Below, one piece after another: positions 5,162-7,700 of a DNA stretch of 7,700 bases. A program made the translations under genes and the position numbers. The notes beneath the pieces are model-generated. The model had not been told where the DNA came from. It saw only the letters and a program-made list of their open reading frames with translations, and did no database searches. This stretch comes from an uncultured Faecalibacterium sp. (GTDB lineage: Bacteria; Bacillota; Clostridia; Oscillospirales; Ruminococcaceae): the NCBI GenBank assembly GCA_934525405.1, contig CAKSZF010000068.1, forward strand, positions 1 to 7,700, given 5' to 3'. The number at the start of each line of letters is the position of its first letter. Position 1 is the first letter of the stretch.

Positions 5162-5395
5162 ATGACTACTTCTACCATGAAAATGCCCGCCAGCTATTCC
5201 ACCATCGAAGCCGAGGAGATGACCTATCTGGACGGCGGTGCCAGCAACGCTTATCAGGTCTTTCTGGACGTTTGCAAGGTGTTCAACTACATTGCCCGCA
5301 TCTTCTCCGGTGCAAGCTCCATCATCAACAACGTCAACGTCGTCTACCAGTCCTTTATCTCGCTGAACAGACTGCTGAACAGCTTCTGCAAGTAA
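5162..5395 (+). CDS. double-glycine-leader peptide, bacteriocin-like or signalling
   Basis: The 77-aa product has an N-terminal leader ending in EEMTYLDGG (Gly25-Gly26). Counting back from the GG, hydrophobic residues stand at -4 (Leu23), -7 (Met20), -12 (Ile15) and -15 (Tyr12), with acidic residues between; these are the leader contacts recognised by C39-peptidase ABC exporters (PCAT/ComA type). Cleavage would give a 51-residue peptide (ASNAYQ... to ...NSFCK), net charge about +3, with two Cys at mature positions 12 and 50 able to form a disulfide. It is amphipathic, rich in Ile/Val/Phe/Asn/Ser, with no full transmembrane helix. The start ATG 5162 follows AAAGGG (5148-5153) at 8 nt. I do not recognise a specific bacteriocin family. 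No transporter, immunity or modification gene is adjacent, and it is followed by its own terminator. Function (antimicrobial or signal) is inference; the leader is directly visible. Confidence 0.85.
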   Translation: MTTSTMKMPASYSTIEAEEMTYLDGGASNAYQVFLDVCKVFNYIARIFSGASSIINNVNVVYQSFISLNRLLNSFCK

Positions 5396-5419
5396 AAGGA
5401 TCCCCCACAAAGTTTGGAT

Positions 5420-5463
5420 ACGGGAGCCGCGCTTTTTTTCGAAAAAGTGCGGCTCCCGTTTTT
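5420..5463 (+). terminator. strong intrinsic terminator of the peptide gene
   Basis: ACGGGAGCCGC (5420-5430) pairs with GCGGCTCCCGT (5449-5459), and the stem continues through CTTTTT/AAAAAG to about 18 pairs with a 4-nt loop. A run of T follows (5459-5463). It begins 25 bp after the peptide stop codon. Confidence 0.9.
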
Positions 5464-5524
5464 CGCATACGCAGCAATGAAAGCCACTGCGGAGCGCTCC
5501 AAACGCTATTTTCACAGGAGGGGT

Positions 5525-5627
5525 CGTGGAGGTTCATCGCCTGCTCCCGGCATGGCTGCAAAGCTTGCGGACGTGCCCCCCTTTCGGGGGAGCTGGCGAA
5601 CGCAGTGAGCCTGAGAGGGTTTCCACG
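5525..5627. repeat. probable dispersed intergenic repeat, hairpin-rich
   Basis: CGTGGA (5525-5530) and TCCACG (5622-5627) form outer inverted ends, and CCCCC-TTTC-GGGGG (5577-5590) is an inner hairpin next to AGCTGGCGAACGCAGTGAGC. Translated on the minus strand it gives an 'LRLTAFASSPERG'-like string that I recall as a frequent spurious product of intergenic repeats in Faecalibacterium and relatives. No start with a ribosome binding site supports a real gene. The repeat status rests on recall and structure, not on a second copy in this window. The rest of 5464-5687 shows no gene. Confidence 0.45.
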
Positions 5628-5630
5628 CAA

Positions 5631-5663
5631 AAGAGCCGCTGTACAAATTGTACAGCGGCTCTT
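5631..5663 (-). terminator. terminator downstream of pnp
   Basis: AAGAGCCGCTGTACAA and its reverse complement meet almost without a loop, forming a stem of about 14-15 bp. It lies 25 bp past the pnp stop. U-rich sequence follows on both strands (CTTTTG on minus, CTTGTTTTA on plus), so it may work in both directions. Confidence 0.8.
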
Positions 5664-5687
5664 GTTTTATGCAATCTGTATCAGGTT

Positions 5688-7700
5688 TTACTGCTGCTGA
5701 GCGGCCTTTTTGGCCTCCAGTGCCAGAATGGCGTCGCGGCGGCTCAGGTTAATACGGCCCTGCTGGTCGATGTCGGTCACCTTGACCACGATGGCATCGC
5801 CCACGGCAACCACGTCCTCTACCCGCTCCACGCGCTTGGTGTCCAGCTTGGAGATGTGCACAAGGCCTTCCTTGCCCGGGGCGATCTCCACAAAGGCACC
5901 AAAGTTCATCAGGCGGGTCACCTTGCCCTTGTAGATGGCACCGATCTCGGGGTCCTCCACAATGGTCTTGATGGTAAAGATGGCGCGCTTTGCGTCCTCC
6001 TGATCCACGGCAGAGACGAACACATGGCCGTCCTCCTGCACGTCGATCTTGCAGTTGCAGGTGGCGCAGATGTCCTGAATGACCTTGCCGCCCTTACCGA
6101 TCACGTCCTTGATCTTGTCGGTGGGGATCATCATGCTGAACATCTTGGGTGCCCAGCGGCTCAGCTCCTGACGCGGCTCGGCAATTACCGGCTTGATGAT
6201 CTCGTCCAGAATATACAGGCGACCCTTGCGGCACTTCTCAAAGGCCTCAGCAATGATGTCGTAGGTCAGGCCGTCGATCTTGATGTCCATCTGGATAGCG
6301 GTAATGCCCTTGCGGGTGCCGCCGACCTTAAAGTCCATATCGCCGTGGAAGTCCTCCACGCCCTGAATGTCCAGCATGGTCATCCAGCGCTCGCCCTCGG
6401 TGATCAGGCCGCAGGAGATACCGGCAACCGGAGCCTTGATGGGCACGCCTGCGTCCATCAGTGCCAGCGTAGAGCCGCAGATGGAAGCCTGAGAGGTGGA
6501 GCCGTTAGAGCTGAGCACCTCGGACACGCAGCGGATGGTGTAAGGGAACTCCTCCAGAGAGGGCAGCACCGGCACCAGAGCACGCTCGGCCAGTGCGCCG
6601 TGGCCGATCTCGCGGCGGCCGGGGCTGCGCGGTGCGCGTGCCTCGCCCACAGAGTACGGCGGGAAGTTATAGTGGTGGATATAGCGCTTGGTCTGCTCGT
6701 CGGTCAGATCGTCCATCAGCTGGTTGTCCTTGGTGCCGCCCAGCGTGCAGGTGGTAAGCACCTGAGTCTGGCCACGGGTGAACATGCCGGAGCCGTGCAC
6801 GCGGGGCAGAATGCCCACCTCAGCGGCCAGCGGGCGGATCTCGTTGATGCCGCGGCCGTCCACGCGCTTGCCCTCATCCAGCAGCCAGCGGCGCACCACG
6901 AACTTCTGCATCTTGTAGCTTACCAGATCCAGATCGGCGGCGGACAGGTCGGGGTATTCCTCGGCGATCTTGTCCATGATGGGCAGCAGGGCTGCGTCAC
7001 GCACGTTCTTGTCGTCGGTGTCCATAGCGGCCTTGAAATCGTCCAAGTACTTATTCTGGATGGCGTGGAACACGTCCATGTCCAGACCCACAACCTGGAA
7101 GTCGATCTTCGGCTTGCCACGCTCGGCCACGATCTTGTTGATGAACTCGATGATCTTCTTGATCTCAACGTGTGCGGTCTTGATGGCGGTCAGCATAGTG
7201 TCCTCGTCCACCTCGTTGGCGCCGGCCTCGATCATCACGATCTTGTCCATGGTAGCGGCAACGGTCAGGGCAAGGTCGCTCACCTTGCGCTGCTCCTGGG
7301 TGGGGTTCAGCACGATCTCGCCGTCAACCAGACCCACCTGCACGCCGCCGATGGGGCCGTTCCACGGGATATCGGACACGGCGGTCACCAGAGAAGCGCC
7401 GATCATACCGGCGATCTCGGGGCTGCAATCCGGGTCAAGGCTCATGACGGTCATGGTGATGCACACGTCGTTGCGCATCTCCTTGGGGAACAGCGGGCGC
7501 ATGGGGCGGTCCACCACGCGGCTGGTCAGGATGGCGCGCTCGCCGGGGCGGCCCTCACGGCGCATAAAGCTGCCGGGAATGCGGCCTGCGGCGTAGAGCT
7601 TTTCCTCGTACTCCACGTTCAGCGGGAAGAAATCCACGCCCTCGCGGGGCTTGGGGCTCATGACCACGTTGCACATCACGCAGGTCTCGCCGTAGCGGAT
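5688..7700 (-). CDS. pnp: polyribonucleotide nucleotidyltransferase (PNPase), N-terminus cut off
   Basis: PNPase degrades RNA 3' to 5' by phosphorolysis as a homotrimer in the cytoplasm and RNA degradosome. The frame is open from the window edge (first codons IRYGETCVMC) to the stop at 5688: 670 residues, so about the first 30 are missing compared with the usual ~700. Domains in order: first RNase PH-like core with FFPLNVEYEEKLYAAGRIPG and FMRREGRP...LTSRVVDRPMRPLFP; the helical linker; the second, catalytic RNase PH core with SSNGSTSQASICGS and DFHGDMDFKVGGT carrying the catalytic aspartates; a KH domain with IPTDKIKDVIGKGGKVI (about 6080-6135); and a C-terminal S1 domain (GAIYKGKVTRLMNFGAFVEI...LVHISKL, about 5715-5940). 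The short tail ends AAQQQ. All key motifs are intact. The 5' end and any rpsO neighbour are outside the window. Confidence 0.98.
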   Translation of the reverse strand: MRYGETCVMCNVVMSPKPREGVDFFPLNVEYEEKLYAAGRIPGSFMRREGRPGERAILTSRVVDRPMRPLFPKEMRNDVCITMTVMSLDPDCSPEIAGMIGASLVTAVSDIPWNGPIGGVQVGLVDGEIVLNPTQEQRKVSDLALTVAATMDKIVMIEAGANEVDEDTMLTAIKTAHVEIKKIIEFINKIVAERGKPKIDFQVVGLDMDVFHAIQNKYLDDFKAAMDTDDKNVRDAALLPIMDKIAEEYPDLSAADLDLVSYKMQKFVVRRWLLDEGKRVDGRGINEIRPLAAEVGILPRVHGSGMFTRGQTQVLTTCTLGGTKDNQLMDDLTDEQTKRYIHHYNFPPYSVGEARAPRSPGRREIGHGALAERALVPVLPSLEEFPYTIRCVSEVLSSNGSTSQASICGSTLALMDAGVPIKAPVAGISCGLITEGERWMTMLDIQGVEDFHGDMDFKVGGTRKGITAIQMDIKIDGLTYDIIAEAFEKCRKGRLYILDEIIKPVIAEPRQELSRWAPKMFSMMIPTDKIKDVIGKGGKVIQDICATCNCKIDVQEDGHVFVSAVDQEDAKRAIFTIKTIVEDPEIGAIYKGKVTRLMNFGAFVEIAPGKEGLVHISKLDTKRVERVEDVVAVGDAIVVKVTDIDQQGRINLSRRDAILALEAKKAAQQQ

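Noticed and set aside
1..7700. CRISPR array, integrase, transposase or phage genes
   Set aside because: No regularly spaced direct repeats and no recombinase or phage structural motifs were seen in any frame.

Overview
The window looks like a chromosomal segment of a moderately GC-rich gut Firmicute of the Oscillospiraceae/Ruminococcaceae, most probably Faecalibacterium or a close relative. The grounds are strong GGAG-type ribosome binding sites, TTGACA/TATAAT-type promoters, a clostridial-type PNPase, a tRNA-Gln(UUG) with an encoded CCA, and intergenic repeat sequence of a kind I associate with Faecalibacterium. The genus assignment is inference.

Layout. At the left edge is the start of a small membrane protein on the minus strand (1-95, cut by the window). 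Next comes a 380-bp apparently non-coding block bounded by 28-bp imperfect terminal inverted repeats (123-502), which looks like a MITE-type element. Two uncharacterised minus-strand genes follow: a 212-aa protein (513-1151) and an 84-aa protein with a faint HPr-like C-terminal half (1312-1566), with a long hairpin between them. An AraC-family regulator (1834-2766, plus) is divergent from the 84-aa gene and convergent with an AAC(3)-family N-acetyltransferase (2814-3611, minus); the convergent pair shares a 14-bp-stem terminator. A 493-bp divergent intergenic region separates the acetyltransferase from a GntR/FCD regulator (4105-4806, plus). This region holds a near-consensus promoter, two copies of a TGTATACA palindrome typical of GntR/FadR operators, and a 7-bp inverted repeat around the -35 box.

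Right part. The GntR gene and a minus-strand tRNA-Gln (4846-4919) converge on a shared terminator. Beyond the tRNA promoter is an accessory pocket of about 750 bp. It contains hairpins, a short hydrophobic open frame, a 77-aa peptide gene with a classical double-glycine leader (5162-5395), a strong terminator and a hairpin-rich probable dispersed repeat. The window ends with most of pnp (5688-7700, minus, missing its N-terminus), a housekeeping exoribonuclease.

How it fits together. Only the acetyltransferase/GntR pair is arranged so that a regulator could plausibly act on its neighbour. The rest are single-gene transcription units. The most interesting item is the orphan double-glycine-leader peptide between tRNA-Gln and pnp: it has the hallmarks of an exported bacteriocin-like or signalling peptide, but no transporter or immunity gene is visible here. 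The TIR-bounded block and the GntR operator architecture come next.
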